23,190 bases of DNA from an uncultured Lachnospiraceae bacterium (GCA_910577445.1 CAJTMZ010000068.1:1-23190), one strand, 5' to 3'; shown: positions 6,645-14,818, counted from the first letter of the stretch. Numbers and translations are program-made. The notes: generated from the letters alone by a model not told the origin.

Positions 6645-8084
6645 ATGAATAAGAGAATCATTGTCAGTACAATAGGCAAAATTATACTGTTGGAGGTTTT
6701 GCTGATGATACCGGCTCTGCTGGTGTCGCTCATTTACGGGGACGGGGATACCACCGGTTTTCTGATTACCATGGTTCCGGCGGGGATAGCCGGAGCGGCG
6801 TTTACATCCGTGAAGCAGTCCGGCCAGAGAATGAGCAGCCGGGACGGATATTTTATCGTGGCGTCGGCCTGGATTTTAATTTCCCTGATAGGCGCGCTGC
6901 CGCTTTACATCAACGGCGGTTTTGCCACTTACTGGGACGCGCTTTTTGAAATTGTTTCGGGATTTACCACCACGGGAGCCTCCATTCTGGCAGCGCCGGA
7001 GGAGCTGGGGCACGGGGTGTTGTTCTGGAGAAGCTTTACCCACTGGATAGGGGGTATGGGGGTGCTGGTGTTTCTTCTGATGGTGATGCCCATGGAAAAC
7101 GACAATACCATGCATCTGGTGCGGGCGGAGGTGCCCGGGCCTACGGCGGGAAAGCTGGTGCCGAGGATGCGCACCACTTCCATGATTCTGTACGGTATTT
7201 ACGGAATTATGACCCTGATTTTGATTACATTGCTCTGCCTGTTCGGCATGAAGCCCTTCGACAGCTTCTGCATTGCCTTTGGCACTGCGGGAACCGGCGG
7301 TTTTGCGGTTTCCGGCGCGGGAATTGCGGGGTATAACAGTCTTGCCATTGAGGTGACGCTGGGGATTTTCATGCTTTTGTTCGGAGTGAATTTTACGGTG
7401 TACCATCTTCTGATGCTGCGCAGGATAAAGGAAGCGCTTTTTATGGAAGAGGTGAGGGCTTACTTTGCCATTGTCGCCGTGGCCACGGCGGCGATTACCT
7501 GGAATATTTTAAGCGTTGCCGGCGGATTCGGAAACGCCCTCCGCCAGGCTTTTTTCCAGGTGACGAGCATTATCACCACCACAGGCTTTGCGACGGTGGA
7601 CTTTGAGCTCTGGCCGGAGTTTTCCAAGCACATGCTTCTGCTTTTGATGGTGGTGGGCGCATGCGCCGGTTCCACGGGCGGCGGAATGAAGGTGTCCAGA
7701 GTTCTGATTATCGTAAAATCCTTTGTGGCGGAAATCAGGCAGATTATTAACCCCAAGGCGATTGTGACCGTTCGGGTCAACGGAAAGCCTGTGGATAAGA
7801 AAACCTTAAGCTCCACAAGAATTTACGCCGCTGCGTATATGCTGCTGCTTTGCCTGTTCACTCTGATAGTATCGCTGGACGGATTTGATTTCACTACCAA
7901 TTTCACCGCGGTGCTTTCATGCTTTAACAATATCGGGCCGGGGTTAAATAAGGTAGGGCCTATGGCGAATTTCAGTATTTACTCGGACTGGGCGAAGGTG
8001 GTTCTTTCCTTTGCCATGCTCACAGGAAGACTGGAAATTTTCCCCATGTTCCTTCTGTTTGCAAAGTCGGCCCATGACAGGTAA
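6645..8084 (+). CDS. trkH: TrkH-family potassium channel subunit
   Basis: This is the membrane pore protein of the Trk/Ktr potassium uptake system, 479 residues as usual. Four pore loops are recognisable by their selectivity-filter segments: SGFTTTGAS (about residue 105), GTAGTGGF (about 212), ITTTGFAT (about 310) and NNIGPGL (about 427). Between loops three and four the GACAGSTGGGMKVSR segment matches the gating loop region of TrkH/KtrB. The C-terminus LTGRLEIFPMFLLF is also typical. It pairs with the TrkA protein encoded 58 bases upstream. The start ATG has AAAGG about 10 bases upstream. Nothing is missing or broken. Confidence 0.96.
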   Translation: MNKRIIVSTIGKIILLEVLLMIPALLVSLIYGDGDTTGFLITMVPAGIAGAAFTSVKQSGQRMSSRDGYFIVASAWILISLIGALPLYINGGFATYWDALFEIVSGFTTTGASILAAPEELGHGVLFWRSFTHWIGGMGVLVFLLMVMPMENDNTMHLVRAEVPGPTAGKLVPRMRTTSMILYGIYGIMTLILITLLCLFGMKPFDSFCIAFGTAGTGGFAVSGAGIAGYNSLAIEVTLGIFMLLFGVNFTVYHLLMLRRIKEALFMEEVRAYFAIVAVATAAITWNILSVAGGFGNALRQAFFQVTSIITTTGFATVDFELWPEFSKHMLLLLMVVGACAGSTGGGMKVSRVLIIVKSFVAEIRQIINPKAIVTVRVNGKPVDKKTLSSTRIYAAAYMLLLCLFTLIVSLDGFDFTTNFTAVLSCFNNIGPGLNKVGPMANFSIYSDWAKVVLSFAMLTGRLEIFPMFLLFAKSAHDR

Positions 8085-8119
8085 CTATAAAAACAAAATA
8101 ACGGGAAACGGGGGTATGT

Positions 8120-8566
8120 ATGGCAAAATTATGGATGAGGCTGGAAAAGCTGAAAAAGTATATTCATGTGATTTGTAACGCGTTGGAGCTGATTGCGGCG
8201 GGGCTGATGCTGGTGGGGGTTGTCTTTACGATTATCGGGATTTTAAGGAATTTCGAACTTTTCAGCCATCTGTTGACGGATACTTCCCTGTTCAGGGAAT
8301 ACATGGAACAGGTGTTTATGCTGGTTATCGGCATCGAGTTTCTGGTGATGCTGTGCCGTCCAAACTCAGAAAACGTAATGGAAGTGCTGATTTTCCTGGT
8401 GGCGCGTCACATGATTGTGGGGGAGACCACTTCCTTTGAGGATTTTGTGTCGGTGGTAAGTATAACGATTCTGTGCGTTGTGCGGAGATATCTGCGGATA
8501 AACAATGAAAAGCGCGGGGAGAAAAACGAAGAGGAGTATATTACGGAGAAAGAAAAGAGCGAATAA
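8120..8566 (+). CDS. Small four-helix membrane protein, PsiE-like
   Basis: The 148-residue protein has four predicted membrane helices at about 17-43, 63-82, 87-101 and 108-126. An Arg-rich stretch (VVRRYLRI) and a highly charged Lys/Glu tail follow. Length, helix spacing and the segment ARHMIVG...SFEDFVSVVSITILCVVRRYL resemble the phosphate-starvation-inducible PsiE family, whose biochemical role is unknown; this assignment is from memory of the pattern and is moderate. It starts 35 bases after trkH behind GGGGGT and is followed directly by a strong terminator, so it is the last gene of the potassium operon. An accessory role in potassium uptake would be a guess from position only. Confidence 0.75.
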   Translation: MAKLWMRLEKLKKYIHVICNALELIAAGLMLVGVVFTIIGILRNFELFSHLLTDTSLFREYMEQVFMLVIGIEFLVMLCRPNSENVMEVLIFLVARHMIVGETTSFEDFVSVVSITILCVVRRYLRINNEKRGEKNEEEYITEKEKSE

Positions 8567-8580
8567 TCAGTAAAATCAGT

Positions 8581-8629
8581 AAAACCCGTCACAGTCTGCC
8601 CATGGGGCACTGCGGCGGGTTTTATTTTT
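8581..8629. terminator. Strong bidirectional terminator after the trk operon
   Basis: AAAACCCGTCACAGT pairs with ACTGCGGCGGGTTTT (one mismatch), and an inner GCCC/GGGC stem caps the hairpin. TTTTATTTTT ends it on the plus strand, and an upstream A-rich run gives a U-tract for the convergent buk transcript. Confidence 0.85.
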
Positions 8630-8638
8630 CTGCCGGAA

Positions 8639-9706
8639 TTAATAGGTAAGCGCGTTTTCTTCTCCGTTTAAGACACGCAGCGCGCCCTGTGCAAGGGCAA
8701 GCAGCTCATCCTCGCCGGGATATACGGTGATGGGAGCGATAAATCCGACTCTTTCCGTAAGGCCGGCAACCACCACCTTGTCATAGGCGATTCCGCCGGT
8801 GATAATAATCTGGTCAACTTTTCCCTTAAGGACGCAGGACATGGAGCCGATATTCTTGGCAACCTGCATGATGAAAGCCTCGCGGACCTCGGCAGCCTTT
8901 GCGTCGCCGTCCTGAACCATCTTTTCAACGTCGCGCATGTCGTTGGTGCCTACATAAGCGTTAAAGCCGCCGTTCCCTACTACTTTTTTGTAAACTTCCT
9001 TTTCGGAGTATTTGCCGGAAAAGCACATCTTAATCAATGCGCCGGTGGGAACCGCTCCCGCTCTTTCGGGGGAGAAAGCGCCGTCGCCGTCTAACGCGTT
9101 AAACACGTCGATAACCTTTCCCTTTTCATGGGCGCCCACGGAAACGCCGCCGCCCATATGAACCACTACAAGATTCAGGGAATCATAGGCTTTATCCTGC
9201 TCCTTTGCGTAACGCTTTGCAACGGCCTTCTGGTTTAACGCATGGAACACGCTGGTGCGGGGAAGCTCGGGAACGCCTGAATAGCGGGAAATCGGCATCA
9301 GCTCATCCACTACCACAGGGTCAACGATGTAAGAGGGAACGCCGATGGAATCCGCGATTTCCCTGGCAAGGATGCCGCCTAAGTTGGAAGCGTGCTGTCC
9401 CTGTACGCCGATTTTCAAATCCTCCAAAAGCGCGTCGCTTACCGCGTAGGTGCCGCCGGGAATGGGTTTTAACATACCGCCGCGTCCTACTACAACCTGA
9501 AGGGATTTGATGTCAAAATCTTTTTCCTTTAATAAGTCCAGAATAATCTGCTTGCGGAAATCCTTCTGGTCCACGATGGAAGCATAGCTTGCGATTTCTT
9601 CTGTGGAGTGGCGAAGGGTTTCTTCGAATAATAAGGTTTCATCCTCGAAAACGCCAATTTTGGTGGAGGTGGAACCGGGATTGATGATTAAGCTTTTTAC
9701 AGACAT
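8639..9706 (-). CDS. buk: Butyrate kinase
   Basis: This cytosolic enzyme of the acetate/butyrate kinase (ASKHA) fold turns butyryl phosphate plus ADP into butyrate plus ATP. The 355 residues are the normal length. The N-terminus LIINPGSTSTKIGVF is the phosphate-1 loop of the family. VVGRGGMLKPIPGGTY, RTSVFHALNQKAVAKRYA, VVHMGGGVSVGAHEKGKVID, NALDGDGAFSPERAGAVP and IIITGGIAYD are further family blocks that separate butyrate kinase from acetate kinase. A perfect CAGGAGG ribosome site lies about 10 bases before the ATG. It follows ptb by 33 bases, and both are read from the same promoter. Related branched-chain acyl kinases share these motifs, so isobutyrate or isovalerate use is possible. Confidence 0.95.
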   Translation of the reverse strand: MSVKSLIINPGSTSTKIGVFEDETLLFEETLRHSTEEIASYASIVDQKDFRKQIILDLLKEKDFDIKSLQVVVGRGGMLKPIPGGTYAVSDALLEDLKIGVQGQHASNLGGILAREIADSIGVPSYIVDPVVVDELMPISRYSGVPELPRTSVFHALNQKAVAKRYAKEQDKAYDSLNLVVVHMGGGVSVGAHEKGKVIDVFNALDGDGAFSPERAGAVPTGALIKMCFSGKYSEKEVYKKVVGNGGFNAYVGTNDMRDVEKMVQDGDAKAAEVREAFIMQVAKNIGSMSCVLKGKVDQIIITGGIAYDKVVVAGLTERVGFIAPITVYPGEDELLALAQGALRVLNGEENALTY

Positions 9707-9739
9707 TTCACTAAGTCCTCCTGTTTGAAAGGTTTCCTG

Positions 9740-10657
9740 TTACTGGTTTTTCATGGCCTCGGCCACAACGGCGCCAAGGGCGATGGAATTTACTTTGGTT
9801 TCAAAATCGTCGGAACGGGAAGTCAAGATAACGGGAGCTTTTGTTCCTGTAAGAATATTTCCGTTCACAACCTTTGCCGTGTGCACCAGACATTTGTATA
9901 CCAGATTGCCGGCGTGGATGTCAGGGAAAAGAAGGATATCGGCGTCGCCCTGAATGGCTCTGTCGGTAGCGCCCTTATGCTTTGCGGCTTCGGCGTCGAT
10001 GGCAAGGTCTAAGGATAAAGGACCGTCCACGATACAGCCTGAGATTTCGCCCTCTTTGTTCATGCGCGTAAGCTCTCCGGCGTCCACGGTGGCGGGCATT
10101 TTGGGATTGATTACCTCAACGGCGGCAAGAGGAGCAACCTTGGGATTTTCGATGCCGCAGGCTTTGGTGATTTCCAGTGTGTTGGTGATGATATGTACTT
10201 TATCCTCCAGAGTAGGATAGGGAATAAACGCAACGTCGGTTAAGAAAAGCAGATGGTCGATGCCTTCGATGTCAAATACGCATACATGGGATAAAGGTTT
10301 TCCTGTGCGCAGGCCCACTTCCTTGTCCAGAACGCTTTTCAGGAATCCCTTGGTGTCAATCAGACCTTTCATGTACATATCGGCTTTTCCGTCATGTACC
10401 AGGCTGACGGCAGTGCGGGCCGCCTCAGTGACGTCTTCCACGTTGATGATTTCAAAACCGCTTAAATCCATATTCAGGGAATCGGCGATTTCACGGATTT
10501 TCTTTTCGTCGCCCACTAATACGGCGTCGGCGATTTTCCTTTCTTTGGCTGCCTTGACGGCTTCAAGCACGGCAGAATCCTGGGCTACCGCCACAGCGAC
10601 TTTCTTTGTGCCGCATTCATTGACTTTGGCAATTAAATCAGCGAATGTCTTACTCAT
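9740..10657 (-). CDS. ptb: Phosphate butyryltransferase
   Basis: This cytosolic acyltransferase converts butyryl-CoA and phosphate to butyryl phosphate, the step before butyrate kinase. The 305 residues and the blocks KKVAVAVAQDSAVLEAVKAA, DMYMKGLIDTKGFLKSVLDKEVGLR, LSHVCVFD, VAPLAAVEVINPKMPATVDA and FPDIHAGNLVYKCLVH match the phosphate acetyl/butyryl transferase family. The start at 10657 (MSKTFADL) sits right after GAGGAG. An ATG four codons upstream lies inside that ribosome site and is unlikely. With buk it makes the ATP-yielding butyrate route of clostridia, as opposed to the butyryl-CoA:acetate CoA-transferase used by many gut butyrate formers. Its start is about 300 bases from the divergent secA. 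Confidence 0.94.
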   Translation of the reverse strand: MSKTFADLIAKVNECGTKKVAVAVAQDSAVLEAVKAAKERKIADAVLVGDEKKIREIADSLNMDLSGFEIINVEDVTEAARTAVSLVHDGKADMYMKGLIDTKGFLKSVLDKEVGLRTGKPLSHVCVFDIEGIDHLLFLTDVAFIPYPTLEDKVHIITNTLEITKACGIENPKVAPLAAVEVINPKMPATVDAGELTRMNKEGEISGCIVDGPLSLDLAIDAEAAKHKGATDRAIQGDADILLFPDIHAGNLVYKCLVHTAKVVNGNILTGTKAPVILTSRSDDFETKVNSIALGAVVAEAMKNQ

Positions 10658-10747
10658 TGGTCTCCTCATTTCTGCACGGCTGTATTTATATTGGAAGAGT
10701 TTGCGGGCCGTGCTGACACAAACTGCTTTTTACCTGATAAATTTTAT

Positions 10748-10759
10748 GATGTTTACATC
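10748..10759. promoter_or_regulatory. Inverted repeat just downstream of the ptb start point
   Basis: GATGT-TT-ACATC is a perfect 5+5 inverted repeat a few bases downstream of the predicted ptb-buk start point, a place where a repressor could block transcription. It does not match the Rex consensus. A role is inferred from position only. Confidence 0.3.
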
Positions 10760-10765
10760 GTTAAA

Positions 10766-10794
10766 ATAATAACACTGTTTAAAGGAAAAAGCAA
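10766..10794 (-). promoter_or_regulatory. Promoter of ptb-buk
   Basis: On the minus strand: TTGCTT (10794-10789), a 17-base spacer and TATTAT (10771-10766). The transcript would have a leader of about 100 bases that contains the GATGT-TT-ACATC inverted repeat (10748-10759) near its 5' end. The plus-strand secA promoter lies about 40 bases further on, back to back with this one. Confidence 0.6.
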
Positions 10795-10827
10795 TAATGA
10801 TTGATTTCCAAACGCCAATCTTAACAG

Positions 10828-10856
10828 TTGAATATACCGCGCAAATCTGTTAAAAT
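10828..10856 (+). promoter_or_regulatory. Promoter of secA
   Basis: TTGAAT (10828-10833), exactly 17 bases, then TAAAAT (10851-10856). The start point would be near 10863, leaving a leader of about 110 bases before the secA ATG. Confidence 0.65.
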
Positions 10857-10970
10857 ACAGTTTATGGTTTTATTAGCAAAAAGAACAGGAAACTAGATGT
10901 CTGCGCCCCGTGGCAGGCTTTGGGAATCACAGGGCCGAAAAGCAGGGTGGCGCGGAAACGAGGTAGCAGT

Positions 10971-13541
10971 ATGAATTTAGTCCAGAAAGTGTTCGGCACC
11001 CACAGCGAAAGGGAGCTGAAACGAATAGAAAGTACCGTAAAGGCCATCGAGGCTTTGCGGCCCGCCATGCAGGAGCTGACGGACGCGGAACTTTCCGCAA
11101 AGACCGAGGAATTTAAAAAGCGCCTTGGGGAGGGAGAAACCCTTGACGATTTGCTTCCGGAAGCCTTTGCGGCGGTGCGGGAAGCGGCCAGACGGGTGCT
11201 CAACACGGAGCACTACAGGGTTCAGTTAATCGGCGGAATTATCTTACATCAGGGCCGTATTGCGGAAATGAAAACCGGTGAAGGAAAAACCCAGGTAGCC
11301 ACCCTTCCGGCGTACCTCAACGCGTTAGAGGGAAAGGGCGTCTGCGTGGTTACGGTCAACGATTATCTTGCCAAGCGTGATGCCGAGTGGATGGGTGAAA
11401 TTTACAAGTTCATGGGGCTTACGGTGGGCGTCGTGTTAAACAGCATGAAATCCGACGAAAGGCGGGAGGCTTACAACTGCGACATTACCTATGTTACCAA
11501 TAACGAGCTTGGATTCGACTATCTGAGAGACAACATGGTGATTTACAAGGAGCAGCTTGTTTTAAGGAGCCTTCACTTTGCCATCATCGACGAGGTGGAC
11601 TCGGTTCTCATCGACGAGGCCAGAACGCCCCTTATTATATCCGGCCAGAGCGGCAAGTCCACCCGGCTTTACGAGGTATGCGACGTGTTGGCGAAGCAGC
11701 TCCGCCGCGGCGAGGATATGGAAGACTTATCCAAGATGGACGCCATTATGGGTGTGGAAAGGGAGGAAACCGGGGACTTTATCGTAAACGAGAAGGACAA
11801 GGTGGTGAACCTTACGGCCCAGGGCGTTGACAAGGTGGAGAAATTCTTCCAGATAGAAAATCTGGCTGACCCGGAAAACATTGAAATCCAGCACAATATC
11901 ATTCTGGCTCTTAGGGCAAACAACTTAATGTTCCGGGACCAGGACTATGTGGTAAAGGACGACCAGGTGCTGATAGTGGACGAGTTTACCGGACGTATTA
12001 TGCCGGGAAGACGGTATTCCGACGGTCTCCATCAGGCAATAGAAGCAAAAGAGCATGTGAAGGTAAAAAGGGAAAGCAAGACCCTTGCCACGATTACCTT
12101 CCAGAATTTCTTTAATAAATTTGAAAAGAAAGCGGGCATGACAGGTACGGCCCTCACGGAAGAGCGGGAATTTCGCGATATTTACGGGATGGACGTTATT
12201 GAAATCCCCACCAACAAGCCGGTTGCAAGGAAAGACTTGCAGGACGCGGTATACAAGACCAGAAAGGAAAAGCTCCACGCTATTGTGGAGGCCGTGAAGG
12301 AGGCCCATGAAAAGGGGCAGCCTGTGCTGGTAGGTACGATTACCATTGAGGCGTCCGAGGAATTAAGCAAGCTTCTGACGAAACAGGGAATCCAGCATAA
12401 GGTGTTAAACGCCAAGTTCCATGAACTGGAGGCGGAAATTGTCGCGGACGCGGGTGTCCACGGAGCCGTTACCATTGCCACCAATATGGCGGGCCGTGGT
12501 ACGGATATCAAGCTGGACGACGACGCAAAAGCGGCAGGCGGCCTTAAGATTATCGGTACGGAGCGCCATGAGTCAAGGCGTATCGACAACCAGCTCCGCG
12601 GCCGTTCCGGCCGTCAGGGCGACCCCGGCGAGTCCAAGTTTTATATTTCCCTTGAGGATGATTTGATGCGTCTTTTCGGCTCCGAGCGGCTGATTAACAT
12701 GTTTAACGCCCTTGGCATTCCGGAAAATCAGGAAATCGAGCATAAAATGCTAAGCAATGCCATTGAGTCCGCGCAGAAGAAAATCGAGAACAACAACTTC
12801 GGCATCAGAAAGAACCTCCTTGAATACGACCAGGTGATGAACGAGCAGAGAGAAATCATCTACGAAGAAAGACGCCGGGTATTAAACGGGGAGAGTATGC
12901 GTGACGCCATCTATAAGATGATTACGGACATCACGGAAAACGCGGTGGATATCGCAATCGGGGACGACACCGACTTTGACGAATGGAACGTGGACGAATT
13001 AAATACCCTGCTGCTTCCCACGATTCCGTTAAAGCCCATTAACAGGGGAAGGATAAACACTCCGAAGAAGAACGCCTTAAAGCAGCAGTTAAAGGAAGAA
13101 GCCGTGAAGTTTTACGAGGCCAAGGAAGCGGAATTTCCGGAGCCCGAAGCCATCCGCGAGTTAGAGCGCGTAATTTTGCTGAAAGTGATAGACAGAAAGT
13201 GGATGGACCACATCGACGATATGGACCAGCTCCGCCAGGGCGTAGGCTTACAGGCATACGGCCAGAGAGACCCGCTTGTGGAATACAAGCTTAGCGGCTA
13301 TGAAATGTTCGACGAAATGACGCAGAACATCTGCGAGGAGACGATTCGCCTCCTGTTCCATGTGAGAGTGGAGCAGAAAGTGGAAAGAGAGCAGGTAGCC
13401 AAAGTAACAGGCACAAACAAGGACGATTCCGCGGCGAAAGTTCCCGTAAAACGAGCAAACGTAAAAATCTATCCCAACGCCCCCTGCCCCTGCGGCAGCG
13501 GCAAGAAATATAAACAGTGCTGCGGAAAGGGCGCAAAGTAG
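10971..13541 (+). CDS. secA: Preprotein translocase ATPase SecA
   Basis: SecA drives export of unfolded proteins through SecYEG by ATP hydrolysis at the inner face of the membrane. The 856-residue protein is complete: Walker A in MKTGEGKTQVATL (about residue 102), Walker B in IIDEVDSVLIDEART (about 205), the preprotein cross-linking domain (about 230-370), GMTGTALTE, the second helicase half with TNMAGRGTDIKL and HESRRIDNQLRGRSGRQGD, and a long helical scaffold. It ends with the Zn-binding SecB/lipid tail CPCGSGKKYKQCC. ATG 10971 follows GAGGT; the frame is open upstream to 10920 but those residues are not SecA-like. prfB follows, the same gene order as in Bacillus. A minus-strand gene pair (ptb-buk) diverges from it. 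Confidence 0.98.
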   Translation: MNLVQKVFGTHSERELKRIESTVKAIEALRPAMQELTDAELSAKTEEFKKRLGEGETLDDLLPEAFAAVREAARRVLNTEHYRVQLIGGIILHQGRIAEMKTGEGKTQVATLPAYLNALEGKGVCVVTVNDYLAKRDAEWMGEIYKFMGLTVGVVLNSMKSDERREAYNCDITYVTNNELGFDYLRDNMVIYKEQLVLRSLHFAIIDEVDSVLIDEARTPLIISGQSGKSTRLYEVCDVLAKQLRRGEDMEDLSKMDAIMGVEREETGDFIVNEKDKVVNLTAQGVDKVEKFFQIENLADPENIEIQHNIILALRANNLMFRDQDYVVKDDQVLIVDEFTGRIMPGRRYSDGLHQAIEAKEHVKVKRESKTLATITFQNFFNKFEKKAGMTGTALTEEREFRDIYGMDVIEIPTNKPVARKDLQDAVYKTRKEKLHAIVEAVKEAHEKGQPVLVGTITIEASEELSKLLTKQGIQHKVLNAKFHELEAEIVADAGVHGAVTIATNMAGRGTDIKLDDDAKAAGGLKIIGTERHESRRIDNQLRGRSGRQGDPGESKFYISLEDDLMRLFGSERLINMFNALGIPENQEIEHKMLSNAIESAQKKIENNNFGIRKNLLEYDQVMNEQREIIYEERRRVLNGESMRDAIYKMITDITENAVDIAIGDDTDFDEWNVDELNTLLLPTIPLKPINRGRINTPKKNALKQQLKEEAVKFYEAKEAEFPEPEAIRELERVILLKVIDRKWMDHIDDMDQLRQGVGLQAYGQRDPLVEYKLSGYEMFDEMTQNICEETIRLLFHVRVEQKVEREQVAKVTGTNKDDSAAKVPVKRANVKIYPNAPCPCGSGKKYKQCCGKGAK

Positions 13542-13568
13542 ATATAATATAAAGGTAACTCAAAAACA

Positions 13569-13655
13569 GCAAATGCCTGAAAGCACCCGGAAGGATTTAC
13601 GGACGCAAAGCGGCCGGAAATTCTTCCAGACAAAGGGGTGCTGTAAGGCATTTGC
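13569..13655. repeat. 87-nt inverted-repeat structure between secA and prfB
   Basis: Nested complementary arms: GCAAATGCCT (13569-13578) with AGGCATTTGC (13646-13655); AGCACCC (13582-13588) with GGGTGCT (13636-13642); and GGAAG (13589-13593) with CTTCC (13623-13627). No U-tract follows on the plus strand, so it is not an ordinary secA terminator. On the minus strand TGTTTTT follows the stem. It fills most of the 144-base gap. It could be a folded leader of prfB, a mini-inverted-repeat element or a processing site. Confidence 0.7.
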
Positions 13656-13685
13656 GGAACTAAAAATAAGAGAGGTGAACGCAAG

Positions 13686-14805
13686 GTGGTAGAATTAGAC
13701 CAGATGAAATCTGAACTGCAAGCTTACAAAAGCCCTTTAGCGGAAGTGAGGGATTCACTTTAACTTAGCTGACAAGGCGAAGAAGATTGAAGAGCTGGAA
13801 AGAGAAATGGAAGCTCCCGGATTCTGGGACGTTCCTGAAATTTCCAACAAAAAGATGAAAGAACTGAAAGACTTAAAGGACACCGTGGAAAGTATCCAAA
13901 GCCTGGAAGGGCAGTATGAGGATATTGAAACCCTGATTGAGATGGGTTACGAGGAAGAGGACGAGGGCCTTGCGGCAGATATCCGGGCGGAGCTGGATGA
14001 GTTTATCCGCGTTTTCGAGGATATCCGCGTAAGCACGCTGCTTTCCGGGGAATATGACGCCCATAACGCAATCCTCAAGCTGAACGCGGGAGCAGGCGGC
14101 ACGGAGAGTTGCGACTGGTGTTCCATGCTTTACCGCATGTATACCAGATGGGCCGAGCGCAAGGGCTTTAACGTGGAGGTTCTTGATTATCTGGACGGCG
14201 ACGAGGCCGGCATCAAGTCGGTGACTTTCCAGGTAAACGGAACCAACGCCTACGGCTATCTGAAATCGGAAAAAGGCGTCCACAGGCTGGTGCGTATTTC
14301 TCCTTTCAACGCGCAGGGAAAACGGCAGACCTCCTTTGTATCGCTGGACGTGATGCCGGATATTGAGGAGGACGTGGACGTGGAGGTCAACGAGGACGAC
14401 CTTCGGATTGACACCTACCGAAGCAGCGGCGCGGGCGGACAGCACATCAACAAAACATCCTCTGCGATTCGGATTACCCATATTCCCACGGGAATTGTGG
14501 TGCAGTGCCAGAACGAGCGCTCCCAGTTCCAGAACAAGGATAAGGCCATGCAGATGCTGAAAGCCAAGCTGTACCTTCTGAAAAAGGAGGCCAATGCGGA
14601 GAAGCTTTCGGATATCCGCGGGGAAGTGAAGGATATTGGATGGGGAAACCAGATTCGTTCCTATGTGATGCAGCCTTACACCATGGTGAAGGACCACAGG
14701 ACGAACGCGGAGACAGGCAATGTGGATTCCGTCATGGACGGGGCCCTGGATTTGTTTATCAACGCTTATTTAAAATGGAGCAATAATAAGGAGCCGTCAA
14801 ACTGA
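13686..14805 (+). CDS. prfB: Peptide chain release factor 2, expressed by +1 frameshift
   Basis: RF2 ends translation at UGA and UAA codons. Translation from GTG 13686 (AGAGGTGA 7-8 bases upstream) gives MVELDQMKSELQAYKSPLAEVRDSL and then meets an in-frame TAA at 13761-13763. Skipping T13761 after the CTT codon continues with NLADKAKKIEELEREMEAPG and gives a 372-residue protein of normal RF2 length. The stop-recognition tripeptide SPF (in VRISPFNAQGK) and the catalytic GGQ (in SSGAGGQHINKTSS) are present. The +1 frame has a TGA at 13747, so the shift cannot be avoided by another upstream start; ATG 13807 would lose about 40 residues. The stop is UAA, not the usual UGA, and the upstream Shine-Dalgarno-like AGGGGG is worn to AGGGAT. 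Order after secA is as in Bacillus. The end overlaps the convergent DUF975 gene by 9 bases inside a terminator. Confidence 0.95.
13744..13764 (+). other. prfB programmed +1 frameshift site with UAA stop
   Basis: The slippery CTT (13758-13760) is followed by TAA and C. The upstream helper reads AGG GAT TCA where most RF2 genes have AGG GGG and a third codon, so half the anti-Shine-Dalgarno pairing is lost. The same bases form a perfect 6-bp inverted repeat, AAGTGA-GGGAT-TCACTT (13744-13760), ending at the stop. The need for the shift is seen directly; its efficiency is unknown. Confidence 0.9.
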
Positions 14806-14818
14806 CGGCTCCTGTCTT
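14790..14818. terminator. Terminator shared by prfB and the DUF975 gene
   Basis: A perfect 10-bp stem (GGAGCCGTCA at 14790-14799, loop AAC, TGACGGCTCC at 14803-14812) is followed by TGTCTTTT on the plus strand. Both genes use the TGA that begins the 3' arm on their own strand as their stop codon. The U-run on the minus side is weaker (TTATTATT). Confidence 0.85.

Noticed and set aside
6876..7406. 176-codon minus-strand open frame inside trkH
   Set aside because: His/Pro/Gln-rich shadow of trkH with no recognisable domain or ribosome site; trkH is intact.
13873..14697. 274-codon minus-strand open frame opposite prfB
   Set aside because: Shadow of the prfB coding sequence; prfB carries the SPF and GGQ motifs, and no homology is visible on the minus strand.
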